Notes under the pieces: model-generated
Databases searched by the model: none
The model's input: only the letters and a program-made list of their open reading frames with translations
Told to the model about the DNA's origin: nothing
Made by a program: the position numbers and the translations under genes
Part shown: positions 62,992-64,000 of the stretch, piece after piece
Numbering within the stretch: position 1 is the stretch's first letter
Layout: each line of letters begins with the position of its first letter
Assembly (NCBI RefSeq): GCF_015351245.1
Contig: NZ_JADKSO010000003.1
Location: forward strand, 310,001 to 374,000
DNA from: Rathayibacter sp. VKM Ac-2879
GTDB taxonomy: Bacteria; Actinomycetota; Actinomycetes; Actinomycetales; Microbacteriaceae
Direction of reading: 5' to 3'
DNA: 64,000 nt

Positions 62992-63813
62992 GCGCCCCCT
63001 CGGCTTGCGGGTGCGTCGGACGGACGGCGCCGAGGGCTGCGAGCGGGCCGGCCTCTTGCGGCCGCCGCCCGCCTTCTCGGCTTTCTCGCGCGCCTCGCGA
63101 GCCTTGGCCTTCGCGGCTTTGGCCCGCGACTCGACCTTGGGCGGGGCGGCCGTGCCGCGGGTCGTACTGCTGCTGCGGCCTCGCACCACGCCGATGAAGT
63201 CCTCCGTGTCGTCGGTCTTCTCCTCCGTCACCCACGCGAGACGGACGGGCCACGGCGCCACGCCCGACAGGGGGACGGCGACCACGTCCTTGCGCGAGTG
63301 CACGCGCGCGAGCGATTGCGGGACGATCAGCACGCCGACGCCGGCCGCCACCTGCTCGACGGCGTCGTCGAGACCGGCCATGCGGGGCAGCGGGAGACGC
63401 GTGCCGTCGGCCACCTCGACCGCGGCCTCGGCCCACTCCGGCACCTCGCTCGGCTCCTGCAGGAGGTGCTCGCCGGCCAGCTCGGCGACGTCGAGCCCCT
63501 CGGAGTCGGCGAGCGCGTGCTCGCGGCCCAGGATGACCACCGGCTGCTCGTCGTAGAGGTGGATCGAGCTGAGGTCGTCGGAGCCGAGGGCGCCACGGAC
63601 GAACGCCAGGTGCGCGCGGCCCTCGCGCAGCACTGCCTCCTGCTCGGCCTCGTCGACGACGGTGATGCGCAGAGGCAGCTCGGGGCGGCGCTCGCCCCAG
63701 ACCCTCGTCCACTTCGTGGGGGTCACCCCGGCGACCAGGGCGACGGTCAGCGCCGGCCCGGTCACGGCGGCCTCCTCGTCGTCGGCCGGCTCGTGGTGGG
63801 GAGTGTCGCTCAT
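62989..63813 (-). CDS. LysR-type substrate-binding domain protein without a DNA-binding domain
   Basis: 274 residues. From residue about 22 the fold is the LysR effector-binding domain (LTVALVAGVTPTKWTRVWGERRPELPLRITVVDEAEQEAVL). No helix-turn-helix precedes it, and the first 20 residues are acidic. The last 55 residues are Lys/Ala/Arg-rich (KAAKAKAREAREKAEKAGGG) and could bind nucleic acid. Start is ATG at 63813. It is divergent from the DUF5997 gene 44 bp away, a pair seen together in related genomes as far as I recall. Function unknown. Confidence 0.85.
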   Translation of the reverse strand: MSDTPHHEPADDEEAAVTGPALTVALVAGVTPTKWTRVWGERRPELPLRITVVDEAEQEAVLREGRAHLAFVRGALGSDDLSSIHLYDEQPVVILGREHALADSEGLDVAELAGEHLLQEPSEVPEWAEAAVEVADGTRLPLPRMAGLDDAVEQVAAGVGVLIVPQSLARVHSRKDVVAVPLSGVAPWPVRLAWVTEEKTDDTEDFIGVVRGRSSSTTRGTAAPPKVESRAKAAKAKAREAREKAEKAGGGRKRPARSQPSAPSVRRTRKPRGR

Positions 63814-63857
63814 CCCCTCAGGGTAGGGGCAGCGCGGCGCGCCGGTAGGGTTGCCGC

Positions 63858-64000
63858 ATGGCCAAGGCGACACAGACGATGAAGGCTGCGACCGCGGCGA
63901 AGAAGCTGCAGGTCTACCTGCCCGCGACTCCCGCGGAGTTCCAGGAGTCGGCGATCACGCGTGAGCAGTACGACGAGCTGGTCGCGAACCCGCCGGCGTG
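63858..64000 (+). CDS. DUF5997-family protein (partial, C-terminus off the window)
   Basis: The first 47 residues are visible: MAKATQTMKAATAAKKL, then QVYLPATPAEFQESAITREQYDEL. This is the conserved start of the Actinobacterial DUF5997 family, a small protein of unknown function. ATG at 63858. It is divergent from the LysR-like domain gene. The frame is open to the window end. Confidence 0.85.
   Translation, partial: MAKATQTMKAATAAKKLQVYLPATPAEFQESAITREQYDELVANPPA

Overview
The window is about 70% GC and reads as a chromosome segment from a high-GC Actinobacterium, most likely family Microbacteriaceae. The evidence is dense GC-rich coding, frequent ATGA/GTGA/TGATG gene overlaps, GTG and TTG starts, a class Ib nrdHIEF cluster with NrdR boxes, an HspR-type HAIR operator, a DUF5997 gene beside a LysR effector-domain gene, and a LAxTG wall-sorting signal. 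The genus cannot be fixed from sequence alone. There are no rRNA or tRNA genes, complete insertion sequences, prophages or CRISPR arrays that I can see.

Layout. 1-9.8 kb: a 4'-phosphopantetheinyl transferase cut by the left edge, a DUF4870 membrane protein, a bifunctional penicillin-binding protein with PASTA domains, a Clp ATPase with a HAIR operator, a MntA/HepT toxin-antitoxin pair beside the 3' remnant of another gene, an aldo/keto reductase and a GNAT. 9.8-14 kb: nrdHIEF on the minus strand, preceded by two NrdR boxes and three DnaA-box-like 9-mers. 14-15.4 kb: glycerate kinase. 15.4-26.6 kb: a nitrate/nitrite assimilation island. Its minus arm is nirB, a uroporphyrinogen-III methyltransferase and a HemD fused to a winged helix. 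Its plus arm is a NirD-CbiX fusion, a NarK-type transporter, a molybdopterin nitrate reductase and an FAD/[2Fe-2S] electron-transfer protein. Together they cover nitrate uptake, both reduction steps and siroheme supply.

26.6-36.4 kb: two glycosyltransferases with a coiled-coil protein, a cyclase-family hydrolase, transsulfuration genes (cbs, metB), an NRAMP transporter, a DUF3105/DUF305 pair and an excalibur-domain protein. 36.5-43.9 kb: an exporter-type ABC protein, a sugar ABC importer without its own ATPase, its divergent LacI regulator with palindromic operators, and a small acetyltransferase. 43.9-46.8 kb: VOC protein, MarR, rplL and rplJ with an attenuator-like leader, and a second MarR. 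46.9-49.9 kb: a tightly coupled operon of acyl-CoA dehydrogenase-like, PIG-L deacetylase, NodS-like methyltransferase and GT2 glycosyltransferase genes, whose product is unknown to me.

50-64 kb: two small membrane proteins, a second aldo/keto reductase, an NAD-dependent epimerase, a HAD-like protein, a secreted M14 carboxypeptidase predicted to be sortase-anchored, a Gfo/Idh/MocA oxidoreductase, a two-component system divergent from a MacB-type ABC cassette, a probable GNAT relic, a LysR-like effector domain lacking its HTH, and the start of a DUF5997 gene. The most unusual non-coding signal is a family of three dispersed intergenic palindromes (about 4.3, 53.7 and 56.8 kb) whose arms differ between copies but stay perfectly self-complementary. 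A second palindrome family occurs twice (3.9 and 51.8 kb).
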